Shown here: piece by piece, positions 1 through 8,397 of the stretch
Layout of the letters: the number at the start of each line of letters is the position of its first letter
Position numbering within the stretch: the first letter of the stretch is position 1
Origin: an uncultured Propionibacteriaceae bacterium
Lineage (GTDB): Bacteria > Actinomycetota > Actinomycetes > Propionibacteriales > Propionibacteriaceae
Length of the DNA: 33,756 nt
Direction of reading: 5' to 3'
NCBI GenBank assembly: GCA_902805915.1
Contig: CADCUO010000002.1
Coordinates: 1-33,756, forward strand
Made by a program: the position numbers and the translations under genes
The notes under the pieces: model-generated
What the model was told of the DNA's origin: nothing
The model's database searches: none
The model's input: only the letters and a program-made list of their open reading frames with translations

Positions 1-70
1 CATAGATACGCGCCGCTTGGTACCCCAGCCGGCTTGAGGATGGCATCCGGACAGAAATCGGGCCGAACTG

Positions 71-925
71 TCAGCCCGCATAGGGCAGGACAGCGCGTCC
101 GCGAATGCCGGGATCCGCTTCAAACAAGGCGCCGGCCAGCGGCTCAGCAGAGTCGCCCATGCCTTGTCGAGAGGTGGTGATGACCAGCCGATCGAGATCT
201 TGACCGGCGAAGACCACCGCAGTTACCTGGCTGACGGGCAGCTCGATCACAGCGTCGAGTCGACCGTCGGGGTCGTACCGATGGACTGCGGAGCCGCCGA
301 ACAGAGCCACCCACACGCCCCCTTCGGCGTCAACTGTCAGCCCGTCAGGCCCACCGTCAGCAGTGATGGTGACGAAGGGGCGTCTGGAGGTGAGTCCCGT
401 CGCGGAGCTCCAGTCAAAGACGTCAGTTCGACCGGTGTGGGTGTCGTTGTAGTAAGCCAGCGTTCCGTCTGGGCTCCAGTCGAGACCGTTGGAGACCGTG
501 ACGTGGTCCAAGAAGATGCTGGGCTCGTGGTCCGGCCCGAACCTGTAGAGCTTGCCGCCACCCACCCGCCCGTCGTAGGCCATCGACCCGACGTAGAAGT
601 TGCCGTCCGGGTCGCAGCCACCCTCGTTCAACCGGACCGAGTCGTCACTCCAGATCTCCGGGAGTGCCTGCAGCGGTGCGTCAAGCGCGTCGTCACCGGA
701 CAGCAACAGCCCGCGCTCGCCAGCTATGAGGTGGCCGCCGTCGGCTCGTGGGCGGATCACCGCCGCTACGGAACCGACGTGGTGCCGGCTCACGGTGCCG
801 TCAGGAGCCAGCTCCAAGATGTCGCCGGCCATCATGTCCACCCACCGCGGTCCGGCCCATCTGCTGCAGTAGACCGGTCCCTCACCATGCTCGGTGACCA
901 CGTCGGTCAGCTGCTGGGACTTCAT
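71..925 (-). CDS. SMP-30/gluconolactonase/LRE-family sugar lactonase
   Basis: 284-residue six-bladed beta-propeller hydrolase of the SMP-30/regucalcin family, expected to open aldonolactones with a divalent metal. The metal and substrate positions of the family are visible: EGPVY near residue 15, LNEGGCDPDGNFYVGS in the middle, SNGLDWSPDG, and GGPDGL towards the end. There is no signal peptide, so it should be cytoplasmic. Its ATG overlaps the stop of the upstream aldehyde dehydrogenase by 4 bp (ATGA), so the two are translationally coupled. With that dehydrogenase and the divergent FAH-family gene it suggests oxidation of a pentose or related sugar. The exact lactone is not readable from the sequence. 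The family call is firm and the substrate is inferred. Confidence 0.9.
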   Translation of the reverse strand: MKSQQLTDVVTEHGEGPVYCSRWAGPRWVDMMAGDILELAPDGTVSRHHVGSVAAVIRPRADGGHLIAGERGLLLSGDDALDAPLQALPEIWSDDSVRLNEGGCDPDGNFYVGSMAYDGRVGGGKLYRFGPDHEPSIFLDHVTVSNGLDWSPDGTLAYYNDTHTGRTDVFDWSSATGLTSRRPFVTITADGGPDGLTVDAEGGVWVALFGGSAVHRYDPDGRLDAVIELPVSQVTAVVFAGQDLDRLVITTSRQGMGDSAEPLAGALFEADPGIRGRAVLPYAG

Positions 926-2481
926 GCGCTCTGCTCCGGCCGCGTCAGCTCACCGTCGACCCGCTGCCAGATCCCAAGTGGGTTCTCGTCTCGGACAGCA
1001 TCCGGCAGCAGTGCAGCGGGCAGGTTCTGGAACGAGACCGGTTGGAGGAACCGACGAAGCGCGGTCGGACCTACCGAGGTGTGCACTGAGGCGGTGGTGG
1101 AGGGCCAGGACCCGCCGTGCTGCATCGCCCAGGTGACCGACACGCCGGTGGGCCAGCCGTTCCACACGATGCGTCCGGCATGGTCCGACAGCGCGTCCAG
1201 CAAGGCGGGGGCGGCGGCGTCTCCATCCTCCGACTGCACAGTGGCTGTCAGCTGTCCGGGCAGCCGGGACGCGATCTCGACCAGCTCCTTGGGGTCGTCG
1301 TACTCCACGACAACCGCCGCCGGACCGAACGCCTCCTCGAACAGCGCGTCCATGTCTTCTATCGCGGCGCTGCTTGACGTGGCGAACAGGGATGGCGGAA
1401 CGCCGGATTCGTCGGCCTCTGCATCGCTGACTGGGTTCCACTGCTGCCGCATCTCGGCGAGCCGCTGCTGCAGGCCCGACTCGATCCGGTCGTTCAGCAT
1501 CGGCGAGGCATCAACCGCTGACACAAGCTCGCCCAGCTCATCAAGCAGACCTTCAGCCTTCGGCACAAACAGGACCCCGGGCTTGGTGCAGAACTGGCCG
1601 ACGCCAAGAGTGAACGAGTCGACGAAGCCTTTCAGCACCTCGCTTCGCCGCTGCTGGATCGCGGACGGCAGCACGAAGGCCGGATTGATGCTGCCCAGCT
1701 CCCCGTAGAAGGGAATCGGGTCCGGTCGGGAGGCGGCGATGTCGAACAGAACTCGGCCACCTCGAACCGATCCCGTGAAGGCCCCGGCTCTGACGCGAGG
1801 GTCCTTCAGCGCCTGCTGGGTCTCGGCCTCACCCTCGATCAGCGCGAAAGCGCCATCGGGAGCGCCGGCCCGCCGGAGCGCGGCCTGCACGATCGTGGCG
1901 GTCCGACGGGACAGCTCGGGATGGCCTGGATGGGCCTTGAGGATGACGGGACAGCCGGCACCGAGCGCAGTAGCGGTGTCACCACCGGCGACGCTGAACG
2001 CAAACGGAAAGTTGCTGGCGGCGACAATCAGTACTGGCCCGATGGCCCGCAGCATCCGGCGAAGATCGGGCCGAGGTCCGGTAGGCCAAGCCGGATCGGC
2101 GTGGTCGACCACCGCCTCCAGCCATGAGCCCTCCTCCAGTACCTCAGCGGTCAGTCGAAGCTGGAATGTCGTGCGACCCAGCTCGCTGACGAGTCGGCCC
2201 TGAGGCAGGTGCGTCTCCTGCTGGGCCAGTGCGACCAGCGCATCTCGGTCGGCTTCGAGGTCGTCGGCGATGGTGCGGAGCCAGTTGGCCCTCTCCATCG
2301 GCGAGGTCCGCGCCATGGCGGGAGCGGCGGCGGCGGCAGCCTCAAGCACGGACTCCAGGTCAAACTGGTCCGTGGCTGTTTCCGGCTGGTCAGCTATGAC
2401 TCCCGACGGATCCGTGACGGCTTCCCGCTGGTCAGCTACGACTTGCGGCTGGTCCGTGACGACTTGCGGCTGATTAGACAT
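922..2481 (-). CDS. Aldehyde dehydrogenase, alpha-ketoglutaric semialdehyde dehydrogenase type
   Basis: 519-residue NAD(P)-dependent aldehyde dehydrogenase. It shows the ASNFPF cofactor/oxyanion segment, the GAFTGS turn, the general base Glu in FYGELGS and the catalytic Cys in GQFCTKPG. The closest subfamily by motif is 2,5-dioxovalerate (alpha-ketoglutaric semialdehyde) dehydrogenase, the last step of non-phosphorylating pentose and hexarate pathways. An AGGAAGG ribosome site lies about 7 nt before the ATG. The first 40 residues are odd: five tandem heptads of the form QPQVVTD/QPETATD precede the normal start of the fold at about FDLESV. The lactonase gene downstream overlaps by 4 bp. The fold is certain. 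The ketoglutarate semialdehyde specificity is inferred from subfamily motifs and neighbours. Confidence 0.88.
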   Translation of the reverse strand: MSNQPQVVTDQPQVVADQREAVTDPSGVIADQPETATDQFDLESVLEAAAAAAPAMARTSPMERANWLRTIADDLEADRDALVALAQQETHLPQGRLVSELGRTTFQLRLTAEVLEEGSWLEAVVDHADPAWPTGPRPDLRRMLRAIGPVLIVAASNFPFAFSVAGGDTATALGAGCPVILKAHPGHPELSRRTATIVQAALRRAGAPDGAFALIEGEAETQQALKDPRVRAGAFTGSVRGGRVLFDIAASRPDPIPFYGELGSINPAFVLPSAIQQRRSEVLKGFVDSFTLGVGQFCTKPGVLFVPKAEGLLDELGELVSAVDASPMLNDRIESGLQQRLAEMRQQWNPVSDAEADESGVPPSLFATSSSAAIEDMDALFEEAFGPAAVVVEYDDPKELVEIASRLPGQLTATVQSEDGDAAAPALLDALSDHAGRIVWNGWPTGVSVTWAMQHGGSWPSTTASVHTSVGPTALRRFLQPVSFQNLPAALLPDAVRDENPLGIWQRVDGELTRPEQSA

Positions 2482-2766
2482 GTGGGGCCTTCCTCTTCGC
2501 CAATGACGTGCCGGTGAGCCGGCGCACCCATCTGCCCGGACGGCGGTTTCATCCTGTCACGGCCGTTTCCGCACCGTCATGGCGAGGCGGCGGAACCAAT
2601 CGTGCGCCAGCTCCGGCCACCTCCGAGGCAGAGTGAGAATCTCGATACAAGAGCTCGACTGTCGCGGAAGCCCCCGCAACCGCAGTCGGCCAGGGCGTGC
2701 CACTATGGCGAGATAGACCCTGCCCCGCCCCCGCTCGGTGGGCCGAGTCTGCTCAGGAGGCACTCG
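2482..2766. promoter_or_regulatory. Divergent control region between ALDH and FAH-family genes
   Basis: 285 bp separate two divergent start codons of what looks like one catabolic module, so the promoters for both transcripts should lie here. A clear AGGAGG ribosome site at 2755-2760 fixes the rightward start at 2767. The leftward gene has AGGAAGG just upstream of its ATG. I see no strong palindrome and no convincing -35/-10 pair; a 5-bp stem (GCCGG/CCGGC) near 2511-2524 is too short to call. No regulator gene is adjacent within the window. Confidence 0.45.
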
Positions 2767-3615
2767 ATGATCATCAGATACCACCACCAGGGCGAGACTC
2801 TGGCCGGAGTCACCGACGGCCATCGGGTCTTCCCGCTGGCTGATCAGCTTGCTCCGCTGCTGCGGCTCAGCGTGTCCGACCTACGGGCAACGCTGGACGA
2901 GGCGTTGGCCGGTCCAGCCGCTGACTACGACGAGGTCGAAGTGCTGGCACCGGTGGACGGCCGTACCGAGGTGTGGGCGGCTGGGGTGACCTACCAGACC
3001 TCGCAGTCGGCGCGGATGGAGGAGAGCGAGCGGGCTGCCAGCGTGTACGAGCAGATCTACGACGCAGACCGGCCCGAGCTCTTCTTCAAGTCGGTGGCGT
3101 GGCGCACCATCGCTGACAACGGCCAGGTGCGGTGTCGTACCGACTCCTCCATCGACGTTCCGGAGCCTGAGCTTGCGTTGGCGGTGAACTCGCGGGGTCA
3201 GATCGTCGGCTACGGGATCTGTAACGACCTGAGTTCCCGCTCCATCGAGGCGGCGAACCCGCTCTATCTTCCGCAGGCGAAGATCTACACCGGCTCCTGC
3301 GCGCTAGGCCCAGGCATCAAGCCGGTGTGGGACGTGGCGGACCCGTACGCCCTCCCACTGCATTGCACCATCGAACGAGCCAAGTCGTTGGTCTGGCAGG
3401 GCTCGGCGAGCACGTCCCAGCTGCACCGGCAGCTAACCGACCTGGTGGAGTGGCTGTTTCGTGAACTTGAGTTTCCTGACGGCGTCTGGCTGTCCACTGG
3501 CACGTGTCTGGTACCCGAGCTGCCATTCTCACTCGCCGATGGAGACGTCGTGACCATCGCAGTCGACGGCGTCGGAACGCTCACCAACACCGTACGTCGC
3601 ACAGCTGCGATCTAG
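2767..3615 (+). CDS. FAH-family protein, 2-keto-3-deoxy-D-arabinonate dehydratase-like
   Basis: 282-residue fumarylacetoacetate hydrolase superfamily protein. I start it at ATG 2767 because AGGAGG lies 6 nt upstream; the open frame runs further 5' without support. The metal triad of the family is visible as PEPEL (Glu133, Glu135) and Asp154 in CNDLSSRS, the E-x-E-x18-D spacing of archaeal KdaD. The segment NPLYLPQAK followed by GSCALGP is also KdaD-like. KdaD removes water from 2-keto-3-deoxy-pentonate to give alpha-ketoglutarate semialdehyde, the substrate of the divergent dehydrogenase. Together with the lactonase this covers three of the five Weimberg steps. A generic acylpyruvase or another FAH activity is the alternative. 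The family is certain and the reaction probable. Confidence 0.85.
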   Translation: MIIRYHHQGETLAGVTDGHRVFPLADQLAPLLRLSVSDLRATLDEALAGPAADYDEVEVLAPVDGRTEVWAAGVTYQTSQSARMEESERAASVYEQIYDADRPELFFKSVAWRTIADNGQVRCRTDSSIDVPEPELALAVNSRGQIVGYGICNDLSSRSIEAANPLYLPQAKIYTGSCALGPGIKPVWDVADPYALPLHCTIERAKSLVWQGSASTSQLHRQLTDLVEWLFRELEFPDGVWLSTGTCLVPELPFSLADGDVVTIAVDGVGTLTNTVRRTAAI

Positions 3616-3631
3616 CTGTCCTCCGCCGCAG

Positions 3632-5152
3632 TCAGGACGGCTTCAGCAGCGGGAACAAGATCGTCTCGCGGATGCCGGCCCCGGTGAACAACATCACCAA
3701 CCGGTCGATGCCCAGACCGAGCCCGCCCATGGGCGGAGCTCCAAATTCCAGCGCAGCGAGGAAGTCCTCGTCCAGCTGCATGGCTTCGGGGTCTCCGGCG
3801 GCGGCTGCCAGGGACTGGGCGGTGAGCCGCTCACGCTGGATCACCGGGTCGATCAGCTCGGAGAAACCCGTACCGCACTCCACCCCGCCGATGATCAGGT
3901 CCCACGCCTCGATCAGATGCGGATCGCTGCGATGCGGTCGGGCCAGCGGCTGCGCCGACGGTGGATAGTCACAGACGAAGGTCGGCTGGATCAGGGTCGG
4001 CTCCACCAGCTCGGAGAACAGCTCCAGCACCAACTTCTCCGCTCCCGAGCCCGGGTCCGCAGCGACGTCGTGCTTGTCTGCCAGCGCGCGAAGGTCATCG
4101 ATCCCTGTTTGCGGGGTGACTTCCATCCCAATGGCCTCTGACAACCCGGGGTAGACCGACAGCCAGCGCCACTCCCCGTCCAGGTCGATAGTGCCCTTCG
4201 AAGTCTCGATCTGCCGAGACCCCAGCAGGTCCGCCGCGTCCAGGATGATCCGCTGAATCAGCTCGGCGATGGTGTGCTGGTCACCCCACGCCTGGTAGAC
4301 CTCCAGCATGGTGAACTCGGCGCTGTGGCTGGAGTCGATCCCTTCGTTGCGGAAGACCCGGCCCATCTCATAGACCCGCTCCACACCTCCGACCACGGCG
4401 CGTTTGAGGAACAGCTCCAGCGCAATCCGCAGCGTCATGTCGATGTCAAAGGCGTTCAGGTGGGTGTGAAACGGACGCGCATGGGCTCCGCCGTGCACCA
4501 GCTGCAGCACCGGTGTCTCGATCTCGACGTAGCCGTCGTTGTGCAGCGTCTCCCGGATGCTGCGGGTGATCGCAGCCCGAGTGCGGACCATGTCCCGGGC
4601 GGCTTCCCGTACCGTCAGATCGGCGTAGCGCTGCCGTACCCGGGTCTCATCCGACAGCTCGCTGTGCAGGTTGGGCATCGGACGCAGCGCCTTGGCCGCC
4701 ATCTGCCAGCGCGTGGCCATCACCGACAGCTCGCCGCGCTTCGACGAGATCACCCGGCCCTCGACGAAGACGAAATCGCCTAGATCCACGTCGCTCTTCC
4801 AGGCCGCCAGCTCTTCCTCCCCGACCTCGGCCAGCGACAGCATCACCTGCAGCCGGGTGCCGGAGTCGGTCTGGGACAGCCCCTCGGCGAGGGTGGCGAA
4901 ACACAGCTTGCCGGTGTTCCGGGCCAGCACCACCCGGCCGGCGATCCCCACCACATCGGCGGTCTCCTCGCCCCTGCGGAGGTTGCCCCACCTTTGGCGA
5001 ACCTCGCGGAGGCTGTGGGTGCGCGGCACCGACACCGGGTACGCCTCCCGGCCCTCGGCCAGCAGCCGGGCCCGCTTCTCCCGGCGGACCCGGGTCTGTT
5101 CGGGTACGTCGGGGCCGAACTCGGCAGCAGAGATGTCTTCAACGTCGGGCAC
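3632..5152 (-). CDS. lysS: Lysine--tRNA ligase, class II
   Basis: 506-residue class II lysyl-tRNA synthetase, which charges tRNA-Lys in the cytoplasm. The N-terminal OB-fold anticodon-binding domain (about residues 65-175, with VVGIAGRVV and KRGELSVMA) is followed by the catalytic domain. Motif 2 is present as RVYEMGRVFRNEG followed by AEFTMLE, and motif 3 as GLGLGIDRLVMLF near the C-terminus. The motif 2 loop reads SSHSAEF rather than RHNPEF, as I recall from other actinobacterial enzymes. The start is GTG 5152. A TAGGCT hexamer ends exactly 6 nt before it, which suggests a leaderless mRNA. It is convergent with the FAH-family gene, with only 16 bp between the stops. Confidence 0.96.
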   Translation of the reverse strand: MPDVEDISAAEFGPDVPEQTRVRREKRARLLAEGREAYPVSVPRTHSLREVRQRWGNLRRGEETADVVGIAGRVVLARNTGKLCFATLAEGLSQTDSGTRLQVMLSLAEVGEEELAAWKSDVDLGDFVFVEGRVISSKRGELSVMATRWQMAAKALRPMPNLHSELSDETRVRQRYADLTVREAARDMVRTRAAITRSIRETLHNDGYVEIETPVLQLVHGGAHARPFHTHLNAFDIDMTLRIALELFLKRAVVGGVERVYEMGRVFRNEGIDSSHSAEFTMLEVYQAWGDQHTIAELIQRIILDAADLLGSRQIETSKGTIDLDGEWRWLSVYPGLSEAIGMEVTPQTGIDDLRALADKHDVAADPGSGAEKLVLELFSELVEPTLIQPTFVCDYPPSAQPLARPHRSDPHLIEAWDLIIGGVECGTGFSELIDPVIQRERLTAQSLAAAAGDPEAMQLDEDFLAALEFGAPPMGGLGLGIDRLVMLFTGAGIRETILFPLLKPS

Positions 5153-5170
5153 CGAGCCAGCCTATCGAGC
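5153..5170 (-). promoter_or_regulatory. Predicted -10 of lysS with leaderless start
   Basis: Read leftwards, TAGGCT (5164-5159) is followed by six bases and then the GTG of lysS at 5152. TANNNT with a 6-nt gap places the transcription start on the start codon itself, and there is no purine-rich ribosome site. This is inference from spacing; no convincing -35 was found. Confidence 0.45.
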
Positions 5171-5292
5171 CCGGCGCGACCTGCCGCTCACTCAACCGAC
5201 CGCGATATCGCCGCCATGCCGCTCCTCCCGGCCGTGGCAACGAGGTCCTCACGGGCCTGTCGGCACTGAGGTGCTGGCATCCGGGTCGCTGC

Positions 5293-6456
5293 TTACTCGA
5301 GCCGCAGCCGGGTCGGGGCCGGGGCAGAAGCCACAACGGGAAGCGGTCCCCGGCCAGGGGTAATGGACCCGAGGACGCTGGGGTGGTCAGCCCCGGTGCA
5401 GGACGCCACTGTACCCGGCCACCCGTGCAGCGTGAGGAATCCGAGCAGCGCGAAGGCGAGTGGCTCCTTGGCCGCCGACGGCAACCCACAGTCGTCGGAG
5501 GTACGCACCGCCACCCGCGGCAGCGCCGCCCGCAGTGCCGCCATCAGAGTGGGGTTGCGGGTGCCACCGCCGGATGCGATCACCTCGGTCGCGCCGGCAG
5601 CTGTCACCGCGTCGGCCACGGTGCGTGCGGTCAGCTGAGTCAGCGTTGCCAACACGTCGTCTGGCTCGATGTGGGGATGCCGGGACAGGAACCCCAGCAG
5701 ATAGGTGGTGTTGAACAGCTCCTTGCCGGTCGTCTTCGGCGGCGGCCGGCGGTAGTACCCCTCGGCCAGCAGCTCGGCCAGCAGGTCCGGTATCAGCCGG
5801 CCACGGGCCGCGGCGGAGCCGTCGGTGTCGCAGCTGCGCGCCCCGGCGCTGAAATAGCGGACCGCAGCGTCAACCAAGGCGTTGGCGGAGCCGACGTCGA
5901 AGGCGCTCGGCTGCTCCGAGTTGATGTCGATGGTCAGGTTGGCGATGCCGCCGAGGTTCAGCGCCACCGGCCGCCCCGGCCGGGAACGCAGCCACCAGAC
6001 GTCCAGCAAGCTGACCAGCGGCGCGCCCTGACCGTGGGCTGCGACGTCTCTGGGTCGGAAGTCCGACACCACCGGAAGACCGGTCCGCTCCGCGATCCAG
6101 GCTGGCTGCCCGAGCTGGAGTGTGCCCCGGACCGTTGCATCCTCCACCCAGTGGAACACCGTCTGGCCGTGCGAGGCGACCAGGTCGGCGGCTCCACCGC
6201 CCAGCTCGTCCACGGCTCGCGCAGCCACGGTGGCGAAGGCCTGTCCGATCCGGGTATCGAGCGAGCACACCCCGGCCATCGTGACCGGCGCCGGCGGCTG
6301 GGCCGCCAGCAGATTGGTGACGATGTCCTCGGGGTACGGCATCGAGAGCGTACCCAGCAGTCCGGCTCTGACCGAGTCGTCGACCACGTCGAAGTCAACC
6401 GCCACTGCGTCGATGGCATCGAACGACGTGCCCGACATCAGGCCGATCACTCGCAC
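5293..6456 (-). CDS. anmK: Anhydro-N-acetylmuramic acid kinase
   Basis: 387-residue sugar kinase of the ASKHA fold that phosphorylates and opens 1,6-anhydro-MurNAc during cell-wall recycling. Family motifs are clear: [13 protein letters not shown] at the N-terminus, [21 protein letters not shown] and [12 protein letters not shown] near the C-terminus. The open frame extends to 6723, but I place the start at GTG 6456. There GGAGAGG lies 5 nt upstream and the protein begins directly with the conserved [11 protein letters not shown] strand. It is divergent from the YbjQ-type gene. No other peptidoglycan-recycling gene is visible in the window, so it appears to be an isolated recycling step. Confidence 0.93.
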   Translation of the reverse strand: MRVIGLMSGTSFDAIDAVAVDFDVVDDSVRAGLLGTLSMPYPEDIVTNLLAAQPPAPVTMAGVCSLDTRIGQAFATVAARAVDELGGGAADLVASHGQTVFHWVEDATVRGTLQLGQPAWIAERTGLPVVSDFRPRDVAAHGQGAPLVSLLDVWWLRSRPGRPVALNLGGIANLTIDINSEQPSAFDVGSANALVDAAVRYFSAGARSCDTDGSAAARGRLIPDLLAELLAEGYYRRPPPKTTGKELFNTTYLLGFLSRHPHIEPDDVLATLTQLTARTVADAVTAAGATEVIASGGGTRNPTLMAALRAALPRVAVRTSDDCGLPSAAKEPLAFALLGFLTLHGWPGTVASCTGADHPSVLGSITPGRGPLPVVASAPAPTRLRLE

Positions 6457-6545
6457 GTTGTCCCTCTCCAGTCGCGAACTGCCCCGGGAGGTCCACGCTA
6501 ACGGTCCCGACCCTCGGCAGCGGGCCGCCCGCCGGTGGTACCCGC

Positions 6546-6563
6546 GGCCACTATGTTGTGGCC
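6546..6563 (+). promoter_or_regulatory. -10 element enclosed in an inverted repeat, directly before the YbjQ gene
   Basis: GGCCAC-TATGTT-GTGGCC occupies these 18 bases: a perfect 6-bp inverted repeat around a good -10 hexamer. The ATG follows at once at 6564, giving TANNNT plus a 6-nt gap and hence a likely leaderless transcript. A protein bound to the repeat would block the -10 directly. The sequence is seen; the regulatory meaning is inferred, and no candidate regulator is adjacent. Confidence 0.5.
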
Positions 6564-7481
6564 ATGAGCAACTACGGTCAGCAGCCGCCACCTGGGTCTC
6601 AGCCCTACGGGCAGCCGCAGCCGAACCCGTACGGGCAGCCGCAGCAGCCGTACGGCCGCCCGGTTCAGTACGGGCAGCCCCAGCCGCCGTACCCAGGCCA
6701 GCCCAGCCCGCACGGGCAACCACCGCAGCCCCCGTACGGACAGCCCGGCTACGGTCGGCAGCCGAACCAGGGGTACGGCGCGCCGACGCAGTGGCAGCAG
6801 CAACCGTCGGCGCAGACCAAGCCCCAGGTCGTGGAGCGCACGGTCATCGTCGTCACGATGGACTCCGTGCCAGGGCGAGAGATTGCCGGGGCGATTGGAG
6901 AGGTGCTCGGCGTGGTGGCACGCAGCCGCGAGCTGCCACGAGAGATGCGGACGGACAACCCGCTGCAGGACTACGCGACCATGCTGACGCGCTCCCGGCA
7001 GGAAGCCGTCGCGCAGCTGGCGGAGATGGCCGAGGCCGCCGGAGCTGAGGCGGTAGTTGGGCTCCGCTTCGACTCCAGCGAGATCACACCGTCGCTGAGC
7101 GAGATCGTGGCCTACGGAACGGCGGTCAGGCTGGTGCCCCTGGCCGCCGAAGCCAGTGAGCACGAGGGCGCCGTCGCTGGCGAGCAGGCGGCTGCGGTAG
7201 GAGGCGGTGCGGATGGCGGCGGTCCGGATGGCGGCGGTGCGGATGGCGGCGGTCCGGATGGCGGCGGTGCGCAGGTAATCGGTGTTCCGCCAGCCCAGGG
7301 CGACGGCGACCTGGCGTCAGCCGGCGCGCCAACAGCCCCCAACGCCACCGACCCAGCTCCAACCGACGCCGCTCCAACCGACGCCGCGGGCACCGATCCA
7401 ACTGACCCCGCCGCGATCGACCCCGCCGCCACCAGTCCCGGTCAGTGGCCGCCGCCCGAACAGTGGCGCCCGCGAGCGTGA
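6564..7481 (+). CDS. YbjQ/UPF0145-type heavy-metal-binding-domain protein with Pro/Gln-rich N-terminus
   Basis: 305-residue protein. Residues 1-90 are low-complexity and rich in GQP, PYG and QPP, like a disordered tail. A compact domain follows (about 92-200, [18 protein letters not shown] to AYGTAVRLV) that matches the YbjQ/UPF0145 (DUF74) fold, whose function is unknown. The C-terminus is again low-complexity: four 5-residue repeats alternating DGGGP and DGGGA, then an Ala/Thr/Asp/Pro-rich tail. There is no signal peptide or membrane segment. ATG 6564 is preferred over GTG 6558 because of the promoter spacing. It is followed after 17 bp by the DUF5302 gene in the same direction. The role is unknown; the disordered flanks could serve protein clustering, which is inference. 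Confidence 0.75.
   Translation: MSNYGQQPPPGSQPYGQPQPNPYGQPQQPYGRPVQYGQPQPPYPGQPSPHGQPPQPPYGQPGYGRQPNQGYGAPTQWQQQPSAQTKPQVVERTVIVVTMDSVPGREIAGAIGEVLGVVARSRELPREMRTDNPLQDYATMLTRSRQEAVAQLAEMAEAAGAEAVVGLRFDSSEITPSLSEIVAYGTAVRLVPLAAEASEHEGAVAGEQAAAVGGGADGGGPDGGGADGGGPDGGGAQVIGVPPAQGDGDLASAGAPTAPNATDPAPTDAAPTDAAGTDPTDPAAIDPAATSPGQWPPPEQWRPRA
7212..7271 (+). repeat. 15-bp in-frame tandem repeat, four units
   Basis: Four units of GATGGCGGCGGTCCG or GATGGCGGCGGTGCG alternate in strict order, so the higher-order period is 30 bp. They encode [10 protein letters not shown] inside the YbjQ-type protein. The near-identity suggests recent expansion and possible length variation between strains. Confidence 0.9.
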
Positions 7482-7498
7482 CCGGGTAAGAATGACCC

Positions 7499-7690
7499 AT
7501 GACCGCCAACGATGACGCCCAGCCGACGGCCGAAGAGACTGCGGCTGAGGCAACCAAGCGCAAGTTCCGCGAGGCATTGGAGGCGAAGAAGGGCCGTCAG
7601 GGCGAGGCTCACGTGGACCCTGAGCAGCCAACCGTCCACGCCCACGGTCCGGTCGAGTCGAAGCGCGTCTTCCGACGCAAGACCGGCTAG
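7499..7690 (+). CDS. DUF5302 domain-containing small protein
   Basis: 63-residue, highly charged, Ala/Lys/Glu-rich protein with no membrane segment. The KRKFREALEAKK helix and the SKRVFRRKTG C-terminus are what I recall of the actinobacterial DUF5302 family, whose function is unknown. The ATG at 7499 has no ribosome site. A TAAGAA hexamer ends 6 nt upstream, a weaker version of the leaderless arrangement seen at other genes here, so it may have its own promoter despite lying only 17 bp after the YbjQ-type gene. It is convergent with the HAD phosphatase gene. The family call is by resemblance of the whole short protein. Confidence 0.7.
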   Translation: MTANDDAQPTAEETAAEATKRKFREALEAKKGRQGEAHVDPEQPTVHAHGPVESKRVFRRKTG

Positions 7691-7734
7691 CAGGAGACGC
7701 AAGACCGGCGCAACAGCAGGCGTCACCGGGTTAG

Positions 7735-8397
7735 TCAGTCCTCCGCCGGCAGCACCCGGATGCCGTTCTGGACGGTCTCGAACCGCACCGCGGCCAGGTT
7801 GGGCACCACGGCGTCCGCATCGAGTTCGTCGACCGGTGTCGTGGTGACCACCGCCAAGGTGAAGCACCCCGCCGCGCGGGCAGCCAACAGCCCCTTTGGG
7901 GCATCCTCCACCACAAGGCAGCGGGTGGGGTCGGCACCGAGCCGCCGCGCTGCCTCCAGGAACGGGTCGGGATGCGGCTTGCCTCGGGCAACATCGTCCA
8001 CGGTGACCAACACCGACGGCGGCACCAGCTGAGCAGCCGCAATCCGTGCCGCGGCCAGCGGGACGGTGCATGACGTCGCAATGGCACTCTTGCCGTGGGC
8101 TAGCGAGGCGAGCGCTTCAGCCGCGCCAGGCAGCACCTCGATGCCTTCCACGTCCGCGATCTCCAGCTCGTTGATCCGGTCAATGGCCGCCTCATGCCGG
8201 TGCTCAGGCAACACCGCGCGAACCACACCGGCGGACGGAACTCCGTGGTTACCGGCGAGGTCGTCGCGGGTGAGCCCGTGCTCGGTGGCCCACAGGTCCC
8301 AGGCTCGGATCACCGCCGGCGTGGAGTCGATCAGCGTGCCATCCATGTCGAAGATGACGGCCTCGAAGGTCTCGTCAGCCAGCTTGCCCAGATCCAC
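7735..8397 (-). CDS. HAD-family phosphatase, beta-phosphoglucomutase/sugar-phosphatase type
   Basis: 220-residue haloacid dehalogenase-superfamily hydrolase. Motif I is FDMDGTLIDS (Asp17 nucleophile, Asp19 acid/base), motif II the IATSC segment, motif III the Lys in GKPHPDPF, and motif IV VVEDAPKG. The helical cap between motifs I and II places it in the subfamily of small sugar phosphatases and beta-phosphoglucomutase. The substrate cannot be read from the sequence. The GTG start at 8397 lies inside the end of the upstream DUF5941 gene (23-bp overlap), so the two are co-transcribed and probably coupled. A role in clearing a phosphorylated intermediate of that enzyme is possible but only inferred. 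Confidence 0.88.
   Translation of the reverse strand: MDLGKLADETFEAVIFDMDGTLIDSTPAVIRAWDLWATEHGLTRDDLAGNHGVPSAGVVRAVLPEHRHEAAIDRINELEIADVEGIEVLPGAAEALASLAHGKSAIATSCTVPLAAARIAAAQLVPPSVLVTVDDVARGKPHPDPFLEAARRLGADPTRCLVVEDAPKGLLAARAAGCFTLAVVTTTPVDELDADAVVPNLAAVRFETVQNGIRVLPAED

Noticed and set aside
164-1708. 514-codon plus-strand frame over the lactonase and dehydrogenase
   Set aside because: It is antisense to two clear enzymes with full motif sets, and its translation has Ser/Ala/Arg-rich shadow composition.
3616-3640. Hairpin between the convergent FAH-family and lysS genes
   Set aside because: A 5-bp stem without a T-run is too weak to call a terminator.
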